Source: Flavobacterium xueshanense
GTDB taxonomy: Bacteria > Bacteroidota > Bacteroidia > Flavobacteriales > Flavobacteriaceae
Assembly: GCF_900112975.1 (NCBI RefSeq)
Contig: NZ_FONQ01000003.1
Coordinates: 1 to 64,000 of the forward strand
Direction: 5' to 3'
DNA length: 64,000 bases
This document shows, one piece after another, positions 49,513-59,015 of this stretch. The first letter of the stretch is position 1, and the number at the start of each line of letters is the position of its first letter. The notes under the pieces are model-generated. The model ran no database searches. It saw only the letters and a list, made by a program, of their open reading frames with translations, and had not been told where the DNA came from. The position numbers and the translations under genes are program-made.

Positions 49513-52311
49513 TTGAAAAACGAAAAACATACCCGCAAAGAAATCATTGATAAACGACTGCAAGCTGCAGGTTGGAACGTCTTCGATACAACTCAAGTAA
49601 TTGAGGAGTTCGATATTATAGTACCATTACCTGATGGAGTAAATGAGCCTCGCAGTAAATATGAGGGACATCAGTTTAGTGATTATGTTTTACTGGGGAA
49701 AAACGGGAAACCTTTAGCTGTAGTTGAAGCAAAAAAATCATCCGTTGATGCTAATATCGGAAAAGAACAAGCGAAACAATATTGCCATAACATTCTAAAC
49801 CAACATGGAGATGAACTTCCTTTTTGTTTCTATACGAATGGTCACGACATTTACTATTGGGATTTAGGAAACTATCCTCCTAAAAAAGTCTATGGTTTCC
49901 CAACCCGCGATGATTTGGAGCGATACCAATACATCCGAAAAGGAAAGAAAGCCCTGGCAAGCGAATTAATTAACACCGCTATTGCAGGTCGTGACTATCA
50001 AATAGCAGCGATACGTGCTGTGATGGAAGCCATTGAAAAACGCAAAAGCAAATTTTTATTGGTAATGGCTACTGGGACAGGAAAAACCAGAACATGCATA
50101 GCCTTAGTCGATGCTTTAATGCGTGCCGGTTGGGCAGAACGAGTTTTGTTTTTGGTGGATCGAATTGCTTTACGGGATCAAACATTAGACGCATTCAAAG
50201 AACATTTACCCAACGAGCCAAGATGGCCAAAAATTGGAGAAAAGTCGATTGCAAAAGACAGACGTATTTACGTTTCTACCTATCCTACAATGCTAAACGT
50301 AATTCGAGATGAAGATAATTCGCTTAGTCCACATTTCTTTGATTTGATTGTCGTTGATGAAAGTCATCGCAGCATTTACAACACTTATGGAGAAATATTA
50401 GACTATTTCAATACAATAACTCTCGGACTTACAGCCACACCAACTGATGTCATAGACCACAATACATTCAAACTCTTTGAGTGCGAAGAAGGCGTTCCCA
50501 CTTTTGCCTATTCCTACGAAGAAGCAGTAAACAATATACCGCCTTACTTGAGCAATTTTCAAGTAATGAAAATTAAAACCAAATTTCAAGAAGAGGGAAT
50601 CAGTAAGAGAACTATTTCTTTAGAAGATCAAAAAAACTTGATTTTAGATGGAAAGGAAGTTGCTGAGATCAATTATGAAGGAACCGATTTAGAAAAATCG
50701 GTTACCAATAAAGGAACAAACGCATTGATTATTCGGGAGTTTATGGAGGAATGCATCAAAGACCCTAATGGTGTTTTACCAGGTAAAACCATTTTCTTTT
50801 GCACGACAATCAAACATGCCCGAAGAATGGAAGAACTGTTCGATGCTTTTTATCCGGAATACCATGGTGAATTAGCCAAAGTACTAGTCAGTGACGATCC
50901 TCGCGTCTATGGAAAAAGTGGATTGCTCAATCAATTTACGCATAGTGATATGCCTCGTATTGCCATTAGTGTGGGAATGTTAGACACAGGAGTCGATGTT
51001 CGCGAATTAGTGAACTTGGTTTTTGCAAAACCGGTGTATTCCTATACTCGTTTTTGGCAAATGATTGGGAGAGGAACACGTTTATTGGAACCTGCAAAAA
51101 TGAAACCATGGTGTACCCAAAAAGATAATTTCCTGATTCTGGACTGCTGGGATAATTTCGAGTATTTCAAAATTAATCCTCGGGGTAAAGAAATAAGTAC
51201 TTCTATCCCACTACCCGTTCGTTTATTTGGAATTCGTTTGGATAAAATAGAAAAAGCGCAAGAAGTAGACAGACCAACTATTGTCACTAATGAAATTATA
51301 AAATTGCGCAAGCAAATTGATACATTACCGCATAATTCCATTGTAATTTTAGACGCCAAACACGAATTACAACGTTTGGAAGATGAAAATTTCTGGAATA
51401 AATTAACAGACGACAAACTGGAATTCCTTAGAATGGTCGTCAAGCCATTATTTAGGACAGTTTCTGACACTGATTTTAAAGCCATGCGTTTTGAAAAAGA
51501 CATTTTAGAAGTCTCTTTGGCGCATTTAAGTGAAGAAACTGAAAAATTTGATGCTTTAAAAGAAAGTATTATTACCGAAATTGGTGAATTGCCTTTGACT
51601 GTAAATAATGTTGCAAAAGAAACAGAATTAATTCGAAAAAGTCAAACCAATAACTTTTGGGCAACTGCTTCTGAAGAAAAATTTGAGGAATTAATTGTCA
51701 AACTTTCTCCTTTAATGAAATTCAGAGAAGCGGTAGTTCCTCTTGGAATTTCCAAATACAACTTCAAAGATGAAGTATTTGCCAAAGAATATGTGGAATT
51801 TGGACCGCAACACGAAGCTTTAAGTATTGCAAAATACCGGGAGCTGGTAGAACAAACCGTAAACCAATTGGTTTCTGAAAACCCTATATTGCAAAAACTA
51901 AAACAAGGACAGGAAATTACTGCCGATGAAGCAGCAACTCTTGCCGAAGTTTTACATGACGAACATCCGCACATTACGGTTGATTTACTGCGTAGAGTGT
52001 ATTCGCATAGAAAGGCACAATTAGTCCAATTCATCAAGCACATTTTAGGTATTCAAATCTTGGAATCGTTTCCGGAAACGGTTTCCAATGCGTTTGCTGA
52101 ATTTGTAAAAGCACACACCTATCTCACGGCGAGACAATTACAATTTTTAGATTTGCTTAAAAAATTCATCACAGACAAAGGCGAACTCAACAAACGCAAT
52201 TTGATTGAATCTCCCTTTACGATGCTGCATCCTGAGGGCATTCGTGGGATATTTAAACCCCATGAAATAGAAGAAATATTGAAGTTGACCGAAAAATTAG
52301 TTGCAGCATAA
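49513..52311 (+). CDS. hsdR: Type I restriction enzyme, R subunit
   Basis: 932 residues from TTG at 49513 (MKNEKHTRKEIIDKRLQAAG), the start that fits other HsdR proteins; no ATG is near. The nuclease motif is SDYVLLGKNGKPLAVVEAKK, with Asp57, Glu72 and Lys74. The motor has Walker A MATGTGKTRTC near 183, DEAH-like VDESHR near 279, and motif VI QMIGRGTR near 515. The C-terminal 200 residues resemble the EcoEI R C-terminal domain. HsdR moves DNA and cuts it when the complex meets unmodified sites. It is the first gene of the restriction operon. Confidence 0.93.
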   Translation: MKNEKHTRKEIIDKRLQAAGWNVFDTTQVIEEFDIIVPLPDGVNEPRSKYEGHQFSDYVLLGKNGKPLAVVEAKKSSVDANIGKEQAKQYCHNILNQHGDELPFCFYTNGHDIYYWDLGNYPPKKVYGFPTRDDLERYQYIRKGKKALASELINTAIAGRDYQIAAIRAVMEAIEKRKSKFLLVMATGTGKTRTCIALVDALMRAGWAERVLFLVDRIALRDQTLDAFKEHLPNEPRWPKIGEKSIAKDRRIYVSTYPTMLNVIRDEDNSLSPHFFDLIVVDESHRSIYNTYGEILDYFNTITLGLTATPTDVIDHNTFKLFECEEGVPTFAYSYEEAVNNIPPYLSNFQVMKIKTKFQEEGISKRTISLEDQKNLILDGKEVAEINYEGTDLEKSVTNKGTNALIIREFMEECIKDPNGVLPGKTIFFCTTIKHARRMEELFDAFYPEYHGELAKVLVSDDPRVYGKSGLLNQFTHSDMPRIAISVGMLDTGVDVRELVNLVFAKPVYSYTRFWQMIGRGTRLLEPAKMKPWCTQKDNFLILDCWDNFEYFKINPRGKEISTSIPLPVRLFGIRLDKIEKAQEVDRPTIVTNEIIKLRKQIDTLPHNSIVILDAKHELQRLEDENFWNKLTDDKLEFLRMVVKPLFRTVSDTDFKAMRFEKDILEVSLAHLSEETEKFDALKESIITEIGELPLTVNNVAKETELIRKSQTNNFWATASEEKFEELIVKLSPLMKFREAVVPLGISKYNFKDEVFAKEYVEFGPQHEALSIAKYRELVEQTVNQLVSENPILQKLKQGQEITADEAATLAEVLHDEHPHITVDLLRRVYSHRKAQLVQFIKHILGIQILESFPETVSNAFAEFVKAHTYLTARQLQFLDLLKKFITDKGELNKRNLIESPFTMLHPEGIRGIFKPHEIEEILKLTEKLVAA

Positions 52312-52340
52312 AAAAGGGATCTTTATTTATAAAACTGAAA

Positions 52341-53156
52341 ATGGCAAAAAGTAAAACAATCAATGTAAAAGGAGCTTCAATAACTATTTTACAAAATGAA
52401 ACTAGTGAATTTATATCGCTTACCGATATGCTTAAAGCCAAAGATGGTGACTTTTTTATTTCAGATTGGTTAAGAAACAGAAATACTATTGAATATTTAG
52501 GAATTTGGGAAAGTGTTTATAATCCAGATTTTAATTATGGCGAATTCGCCATAATTAAAAGTCAAGCCGGTTTGAATAGCTATAAGTTGAGTGTAAAAGA
52601 TTGGGTAGCAAAAACAAATGCCATTGGACTTAAAGCCACCACAGGAAGATACGGAGGTACTTATGCACATTCTGACATAGCTTTTGAATTTGGAATGTGG
52701 ATTAGTCCCGAATTTAAAATTTATTTAATCAAAGAATTTCAACGACTCAAAGCGGTTGAAAACGACCGCTTGCAACTCGAATGGAATTTACAACGCACCT
52801 TATCCAAAATAAATTACAAAATACACACCGATGCCATTAAAGAAAATTTAATTCCGAAGGAACTTCATAAAAACCAAATTACCTTTGTCTACGCCAATGA
52901 AGCCGATTTGCTCAATGCAGCCTTGTTTGGGATCACCGCAAAAGAATGGCGTGACACCAACCCAAATGCCGAAGGAAATATTAGGGATCAGGCCTCGATT
53001 GAACAACTGGTAGTGCTTTCTAATATGGAAAGTATCAATTCCGTTTTAATCCATCAGGGCTTGGACCAAAAGGAACGTTTGCTGCAATTGAACAAAATGG
53101 CCATTACCCAAATGAATTCATTGGTGGGAAATAAAAATATCAAAAAACTTAAATAA
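52341..53156 (+). CDS. KilA-N domain protein within the restriction operon
   Basis: 271 residues. KTINVKGASITILQNETSEF, FISLTDMLKAKDGDFFISDW and GLKATTGRYGGTYAHSDIAF are typical of the KilA-N DNA-binding domain found in phage and bacterial proteins. About 120 helical residues follow (LVVLSNMESINSVLIHQGLD). It is located between hsdR and hsdM with gaps of 29 and 4 bases. Similar genes occur in other Bacteroidota type I loci; the role there is unclear, perhaps regulation. Confidence 0.88.
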   Translation: MAKSKTINVKGASITILQNETSEFISLTDMLKAKDGDFFISDWLRNRNTIEYLGIWESVYNPDFNYGEFAIIKSQAGLNSYKLSVKDWVAKTNAIGLKATTGRYGGTYAHSDIAFEFGMWISPEFKIYLIKEFQRLKAVENDRLQLEWNLQRTLSKINYKIHTDAIKENLIPKELHKNQITFVYANEADLLNAALFGITAKEWRDTNPNAEGNIRDQASIEQLVVLSNMESINSVLIHQGLDQKERLLQLNKMAITQMNSLVGNKNIKKLK

Positions 53157-53160
53157 TACC

Positions 53161-54723
53161 ATGTTACAAAACAATTCCGCTTTAAAATCCCTCATTGACC
53201 GTCTTTGGAACAACTTCTGGAGTGGTGGTATCAGTAATCCGCTTACCGCCATCGAACAAATTACCTATTTGCTTTTTATGAAACAAATGGACGATTTAGA
53301 AGCCAAACGCGAACGCGATGCCGAATTTACCGGAGAAGCCTATACTTCTAAATTTGTAGGAATGTACATGCTTCCAGGAAGTAATGCAGAAGTCGACAAA
53401 CAAGATTTGCGTTGGAGAACTTTTAGAAGGATGCCTGCGGACGACATGCTTTATCATGTACAAACTAGAGTCTTTCCTTTCTTAAAATCATTTGATGGAG
53501 GTTCCAAGTTTACGCAAGCCATGGCGAATGCGGTTTTCATCATGCCTAAATCTTCATTATTGGTAGAGGCAATCAATATCATAGAATTAATTTTCGTAGA
53601 AATTGAAAGAGATGCGGTTGAAGGAGGACATGCATTTCAGGACATTCAAGGGGATGTTTATGAAATGCTATTGGGTGAAATTGCCAGCGCAGGTAAAAAC
53701 GGACAGTTTAGAACACCACGCCACATCATTAAATTGATGAATGATTTAGTAAAACCACAATTAGGACAGCGTATTGCGGATCCGGCTTGTGGAACAGCAG
53801 GTTTCTTATTGGGTGCTTACCAATACATCTTAACCGATTTGGTTAAAAACGAAAACAGTGATGCTATAGCTCCAGATGAAGACGGGTTTTTACGTGCCAC
53901 AGTTTCGGCAACCTTAAATGAAAATTTAAAACATATTGTAGAAGAATCTTTGTTTGGTTATGATATTGACACCACCATGGTGCGATTGGGATTAATGAAC
54001 CTGATGATGCACGGGATTGACCAGCCCAATATTGACTACAAAGATACCTTGAGCAAATCGTATAATGAAGACGCACAATTTGACATTATCCTTGCCAACC
54101 CACCCTTTACGGGAAATATTGACAAAGGCGACATAAATGAAAGTTTAAAACTAGGCACGACCAAAACCGAATTGCTTTTTATTGAGCGCATTTATAGCAT
54201 GCTAAAAATGGGAGGAACTGCAGCAGTAGTTGTGCCACAAGGCGTTTTGTTTGGTAGCGGAAAAGCTTTTGTAGAAGCCCGAAAGATAATGGTAGAAAAG
54301 AGCGAACTAAAAGCCGTAATTACTATGCCAAGTGGTGTTTTTAAACCCTATGCCGGGGTGGCTACGGCAATATTGCTTTTCACCAAAGGAAGTGAAACTA
54401 ACGAGGTTTGGTTTTATGAAATGAAAAATGATGGTTATGCACTAGACGATAAAAGAAAAAAAATTACTGGTAGTGATTTACAAGACATCATTCTACAATT
54501 TCATTCTCGAAATCAAAACAATGTCAATAATAGAGAAGCACAATCCTTTACAATTCCAAAACAAGAAATAGTTGATAATGACTACGATTTAAGTTTAAAT
54601 AAATATAAAGTAGAAGTTTATGAGGATGAGGTTTTTGAAAAACCCGAAGAAATTTTTGCTAAATTACAAGGAATAGAAACTCTAATTCAAATTGGACTAG
54701 TTGAACTTAAAGAATTAATCTAA
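53161..54723 (+). CDS. hsdM: Type I restriction enzyme, M subunit (N6-adenine methyltransferase)
   Basis: 520 residues. An N-terminal helical domain (about 1-150, NNFWSGGISNPLTAIEQITY) precedes the methyltransferase. The AdoMet site is IADPACGTAGFLLGAYQY near 204, and the catalytic motif IV is DIILANPPFTGN near 308. Both are intact. With HsdS it methylates adenine in the target and, with HsdR, forms the nuclease. The stop codon overlaps the hsdS ATG (TAATG). Confidence 0.94.
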   Translation: MLQNNSALKSLIDRLWNNFWSGGISNPLTAIEQITYLLFMKQMDDLEAKRERDAEFTGEAYTSKFVGMYMLPGSNAEVDKQDLRWRTFRRMPADDMLYHVQTRVFPFLKSFDGGSKFTQAMANAVFIMPKSSLLVEAINIIELIFVEIERDAVEGGHAFQDIQGDVYEMLLGEIASAGKNGQFRTPRHIIKLMNDLVKPQLGQRIADPACGTAGFLLGAYQYILTDLVKNENSDAIAPDEDGFLRATVSATLNENLKHIVEESLFGYDIDTTMVRLGLMNLMMHGIDQPNIDYKDTLSKSYNEDAQFDIILANPPFTGNIDKGDINESLKLGTTKTELLFIERIYSMLKMGGTAAVVVPQGVLFGSGKAFVEARKIMVEKSELKAVITMPSGVFKPYAGVATAILLFTKGSETNEVWFYEMKNDGYALDDKRKKITGSDLQDIILQFHSRNQNNVNNREAQSFTIPKQEIVDNDYDLSLNKYKVEVYEDEVFEKPEEIFAKLQGIETLIQIGLVELKELI

Positions 54724-56195
54724 TGAAGTTAGAATCGTTCAGTGCTATTTTAAGTGATTGTACTTCAAAATACAATAAAATAAAAAAAGAAGATTATCTG
54801 CCCGAAGGCCAATTTCCTATTATTGACCAAGGACAAAAATTTATTGGAGGTTATACTGATAATGGTGGTTTAATTACAGATATTGAAAAAGAACTAATCA
54901 TTTTTGGAGACCACACTAAAATTTTAAAGTTTATTGATTTCCCAATAGCAATTGGAGCTGATGGCGTTAAGGTTTTGCATGTCAATAAAGAAAAAGCTGA
55001 CCCAAGATATATTTATTATTTTTTAAAGTCCGTAAAATTAACCGATGCTGGCTATAGTCGTCATTTTAAGTTTCTGAAAGAAATTAAAATACCAGTTCCT
55101 GAAAATATGGACGACCAAATCAAAATTGCAAGATTATTAAATCATGTAGAAACTTTAATTGCCCAACGAAAAAAAAGTATTGCACTTTTAGATGAATTAA
55201 TAAAAAGTGCTTTTTTTGAAATGTTTGGAGATGTATTAACTAATTCAAAGAATTTACCTTTAATTAATTTTGAGGAATTAGTAAGACTTAAAAGAGGATA
55301 TGATTTGCCCAAACAATTAAGAACATTTGGTAATTATCCCGTTTATGCTTCAAATTCAATAATTGATTATCATAATGATTTTAAAGTAAAAGGACCAGGA
55401 GTTGTTACAGGTAGATCTGGCACAATTGGAACTGTAAATTACAGCAAATCAGAGTTTTGGCCGTTAAACACAACATTATATTCTGAAAATTTCAATGGTA
55501 ATATAATCTATATTAAACATTTTTTAGAATATTTTAGATTAGAAAGATTTTCAAATGGTGCTGGAGTACCAACTCTTAATAGAAATCTTTTACATAATGA
55601 AAAAATAATAGATGCTCCCAAAGATTTACAAAATCAATTTGCTACTCTAGTTGAAAAAGTAGAAAATATAAAAATTGATTATAACTTAAGTTTAATTGAG
55701 TTAGAAAATATCTTTGGTGTTTTAAGTCAAAAAGCATTTAATACTGAATTTATTCTCAATCAAGAAAATGATGAAGTTAAAAAAAAAAATGAAGAAGTAA
55801 TGGAACAAGATGATTTAGAACAATATTCTAAAAGTATTGATTTAGAAAAAGAAAAAGTAGATATAACAAATATGTCTTTTGATGAATACTATGAAATTCC
55901 GGGAGAGGTTACTTTTAAAAATGAAAAGTGGATTACATATTTCTTACATGATGATTTATTATATCAGTTTTTGTTAAAAGATAAATTTAAAGATATTTCA
56001 TTTACTCTTGGCGATATTGAAATGCAATTTCATAATTTTTTCTATCATACTTGTGATATGGATTTTGATAACGAAAGATGGAAACAAATCATATTTAAAT
56101 TTTTAGAAGCAAATCCACCATTAATAGAGCAAATATTTGACCAAGACGATAAAATTATTAAACTAAAACTAACAGATGAAGCTTTTAAGGCTTAA
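54723..56195 (+). CDS. hsdS: Type I restriction enzyme, S subunit with an extra C-terminal domain
   Basis: 490 residues. Two target-recognition domains (about 1-140 and 180-330) alternate with helical spacers (LLNHVETLIAQRKKSIALLD and ALFDELIKSAFFEMFGDVLT-like). This is the normal HsdS form, which usually ends near 400. Here about 130 more residues follow, starting after a Lys-rich linker (NDEVKKKNEE). They include NMSFDEYYEIPGEVTFKNEK and FHNFFYHTCDMDFDNERWKQ and do not look like HsdS. The last 20 bases overlap the start of the AAA gene, tying the tail to that gene. Confidence 0.88.
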   Translation: MKLESFSAILSDCTSKYNKIKKEDYLPEGQFPIIDQGQKFIGGYTDNGGLITDIEKELIIFGDHTKILKFIDFPIAIGADGVKVLHVNKEKADPRYIYYFLKSVKLTDAGYSRHFKFLKEIKIPVPENMDDQIKIARLLNHVETLIAQRKKSIALLDELIKSAFFEMFGDVLTNSKNLPLINFEELVRLKRGYDLPKQLRTFGNYPVYASNSIIDYHNDFKVKGPGVVTGRSGTIGTVNYSKSEFWPLNTTLYSENFNGNIIYIKHFLEYFRLERFSNGAGVPTLNRNLLHNEKIIDAPKDLQNQFATLVEKVENIKIDYNLSLIELENIFGVLSQKAFNTEFILNQENDEVKKKNEEVMEQDDLEQYSKSIDLEKEKVDITNMSFDEYYEIPGEVTFKNEKWITYFLHDDLLYQFLLKDKFKDISFTLGDIEMQFHNFFYHTCDMDFDNERWKQIIFKFLEANPPLIEQIFDQDDKIIKLKLTDEAFKA

Positions 56196-57921
56196 AATAA
56201 ATGACGAAAAAGGTTTCAGGTCTTTAAACAAAGATTTCGAAATTAAATTTCAGAATGGTTTTAACGATTCTCAACCTAATGATTTTTACCCTTATGTTTT
56301 GGCAGGTCAAAACGGAAGCGGTAAGTCTAATGTTTTAGAAGCATTGGCTGAAATATTTTATCATTTAGATTGCATTTACGTTCGTTATAAACCTGAAAAC
56401 TTTGACCAAAGTGATGAAAACCCTGATGGTTTCAATCCTTCAATTTCTAGAATAAATGAATATGAATTAGAATATTATACATTTTTAGATAAAGACATAT
56501 TTCTTAATGAAGATAAAACCAAGAAAGCACATATTTCAATAATAAAAACAAAACATAGTAGACCAGAAATTAAATGGATTAACGAAAATGAGTTTAGAGA
56601 TATTTCTCAATTATCACAACAGCAAGCTAAAAGTCTATTACCAAAATATGTGGTGGGTTATGCTTCTGGAAATAATGAAACATTAAGTTTTCCATTTATT
56701 AAAAGTCGTTTTTTGCAGTTTGATGAATATTTAAGCACATTAGCATCAAAAGAGTTTGTAAGCCCAGCAGCCGAAACTTCTTTGGTTTATTTAGATGAAG
56801 TATACAGTCAAGCTATTTTACTTACCAATCTGTTAATGCTTGATGGTATTAATGACAATGACGAAAATGATTTATTAGCACCTTTTAAAGATAATGTAGG
56901 AGTAGAAGATGTGGATACATTTAGGCTAATAATTCGCTCTGATATTAGAATTTTTCCACCAAAAAACTCAAACTCGACTGAAGACGAGAAAGACATTCGA
57001 TTAATTCAGAATTTAGATCTGAAAATACCAGAACAAAGACCTAATTTAACATCTTACATTGAAAAATTAAAAAGCTGTGCCACTACTTGGTATACTGATT
57101 ATCTTTCAGAATTTGATGATATATTACTAAACAATGAAGCTAATTATTTGTATTTAGATTTTAAAGTAAACAAAGCTACCAAAGAAGCATTTCAATTTCA
57201 TTTTGAAAAAGATCCTTTAAAACTGTTTGAATTATTTCAGTTGTTAATGTTACAAGATGCATACAAAGTATCATCTGAAAGAAAAAACAACATATATACA
57301 ACTCAAAATATATTTTTAAATCAAGACATAAACTTTATTCCTGAAGAACAAGAAAGAATCTTGCGTTTTAAAGATTTTAAAATAAAAAAGGAAGGAATTG
57401 ATAAAGGCATATTCACAAAAGAACTTTCTGACGGTGAACATCAGTTGCTACATACATTAGGCTTGTGTCTTCTATACAAAGAGCAAAGATGCTTGTTCCT
57501 TTTTGATGAACCAGAAACCCATTTTAATCCTGATTGGAAAGCTAAATTCATTACCAGTATCAGAAATTGTTTTAAAGACAATACTCCAAAATGTGAAATG
57601 TTAATTACAACACATTCACCATATCTAATTTCAGATTCTGATAAAAAACATGTTCGTATGTTTAAAAAGAATATTAAAGATAGTAATAAGATAACTAGTA
57701 ATCCACCTAGTTTTCAAACATTAGGCTCATCAATAAATAAAATTACAATAGAGATATTTGGAGCAAATATTACTATTGGAGACTATGCTTTATCTAAACT
57801 TGAAAAAATTAATGAGAGATTTAAAGAAGGGGAAAATCCAGAAGTACTTTTAAACGAATTGGATGAACAACTTGGGGATTCTGTTGAAAAAACATTGTTA
57901 AAATATAAAATAGACTCATAA
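56176..57921 (+). CDS. Restriction-associated AAA/ABC-type ATPase (PtuA-like)
   Basis: 581 residues. Walker A is VLAGQNGSGKSNVLEALAEI near residue 40 and Walker B is CLFLFDEPETHFNPDWKAKF near 438. The signature-like LSDGEHQLLHTLGLCLLYKE precedes it and the switch His is in ITTHSPYLISD. The wide gap between the Walker motifs fits OLD/PtuA-type ATPases. It overlaps hsdS by 20 bases and is followed after 3 bases by an HNH nuclease gene. ATPase+HNH pairs of this kind are known as Septu (PtuAB) and as partners in retron and restriction loci. Confidence 0.88.
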   Translation: MKLLRLKINDEKGFRSLNKDFEIKFQNGFNDSQPNDFYPYVLAGQNGSGKSNVLEALAEIFYHLDCIYVRYKPENFDQSDENPDGFNPSISRINEYELEYYTFLDKDIFLNEDKTKKAHISIIKTKHSRPEIKWINENEFRDISQLSQQQAKSLLPKYVVGYASGNNETLSFPFIKSRFLQFDEYLSTLASKEFVSPAAETSLVYLDEVYSQAILLTNLLMLDGINDNDENDLLAPFKDNVGVEDVDTFRLIIRSDIRIFPPKNSNSTEDEKDIRLIQNLDLKIPEQRPNLTSYIEKLKSCATTWYTDYLSEFDDILLNNEANYLYLDFKVNKATKEAFQFHFEKDPLKLFELFQLLMLQDAYKVSSERKNNIYTTQNIFLNQDINFIPEEQERILRFKDFKIKKEGIDKGIFTKELSDGEHQLLHTLGLCLLYKEQRCLFLFDEPETHFNPDWKAKFITSIRNCFKDNTPKCEMLITTHSPYLISDSDKKHVRMFKKNIKDSNKITSNPPSFQTLGSSINKITIEIFGANITIGDYALSKLEKINERFKEGENPEVLLNELDEQLGDSVEKTLLKYKIDS

Positions 57922-57924
57922 AAA

Positions 57925-58992
57925 ATGCTCTTCCCTTATAAATTCATAGACCATAATATTAATCACCTCCAAACTTGGATTGATTTCTTATTTGTAAATA
58001 TTTGGTGTAAAGCAGATAAAAATGTTGAGTATAATATTGAACTATTTGATAAATGTAAAGAATTACAAGAAATTGTTAGAAAAGAAGAATACAAAACAGA
58101 TCCATCAGTCAGACAAGTAGATTATATAACAGGACCAATAAGAGAAATTTATGAAGAATTTCAAAAACTATCTACTCAACAAAAAAATCAATTAAAAAGA
58201 TGGTATAAAAGAAGTAATGATCTTGAAAAAATTTGTAATAATCAAAAATTATACAACCCAATTTCAAAAAATATATTAAGAAAATACTCTCCTGATTTAG
58301 CAAAAAAAATTTATAAATTTTATGTAAATCTTTACGAGAAAGGGCTTGATTTAGCAGTGATAAAAAATCAGAATGGAAATCTTGAAAAACATTATAAAGA
58401 ATTTGTAAAAATAAATACAAATGGTATTTGTCCATTTTGTGGTATTGACACTATAAGGAGTTATGAAATGAATGGACATGAAGCTTATGACCATTTTTTG
58501 CCTAAAGAAAATTATCCATTATATGCTATAAATTTTAAAAATTTAGTACCTACTTGTCATGACTGTAATTCAACTTATAAAACAAGGGATATTCCCATAG
58601 TATCTAAAAATAAAAAAAACAAGAGAAAGGCTTTTTATCCTTATTCAGAAAATCAGATTAATTTAAAGCTTAGGCTTCAAGTTAATATTGTCGATTACAA
58701 GTTTTATGAACATGCTAATATAGGTATTGAATTTATAACTGATTCTGAAAAGGATAAAATTAAAACTTGGAAAGAAACTTATAATATTGAATCAAGGTAT
58801 AAAGATTATTTAACGAATGAAAGTAAAGGTAAATATTGGCTAGTTAATTATATGGATGAGATGTCTGCAGCTATGAGAAATATGGAACTAACAGAACTTC
58901 CCAATCGATTAAAGAAAAACCCTTTCAGAGGCGATAATTTTTTAAAAGTCCCATTCCTTTTGGCTTGTGATGAAATTGGATTATTCCCTTAA
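57925..58992 (+). CDS. HNH endonuclease (PtuB-like)
   Basis: 355 residues. The HNH core has CPFCGIDTIRSYEMNGHEAY near 168, DHFLPKENYPLYAINFKNLV and PTCHDCNSTYKTRD near 208. The two CxxC pairs should bind zinc and the DH of YDHFLP gives the catalytic His. About 165 helical residues precede the core. It is paired with the ATPase gene 3 bases upstream, as in Septu-type anti-phage systems in which the ATPase controls the nuclease. Confidence 0.88.
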   Translation: MLFPYKFIDHNINHLQTWIDFLFVNIWCKADKNVEYNIELFDKCKELQEIVRKEEYKTDPSVRQVDYITGPIREIYEEFQKLSTQQKNQLKRWYKRSNDLEKICNNQKLYNPISKNILRKYSPDLAKKIYKFYVNLYEKGLDLAVIKNQNGNLEKHYKEFVKINTNGICPFCGIDTIRSYEMNGHEAYDHFLPKENYPLYAINFKNLVPTCHDCNSTYKTRDIPIVSKNKKNKRKAFYPYSENQINLKLRLQVNIVDYKFYEHANIGIEFITDSEKDKIKTWKETYNIESRYKDYLTNESKGKYWLVNYMDEMSAAMRNMELTELPNRLKKNPFRGDNFLKVPFLLACDEIGLFP

Positions 58993-59015
58993 TTTATATA
59001 AAAAAATGATAAATT

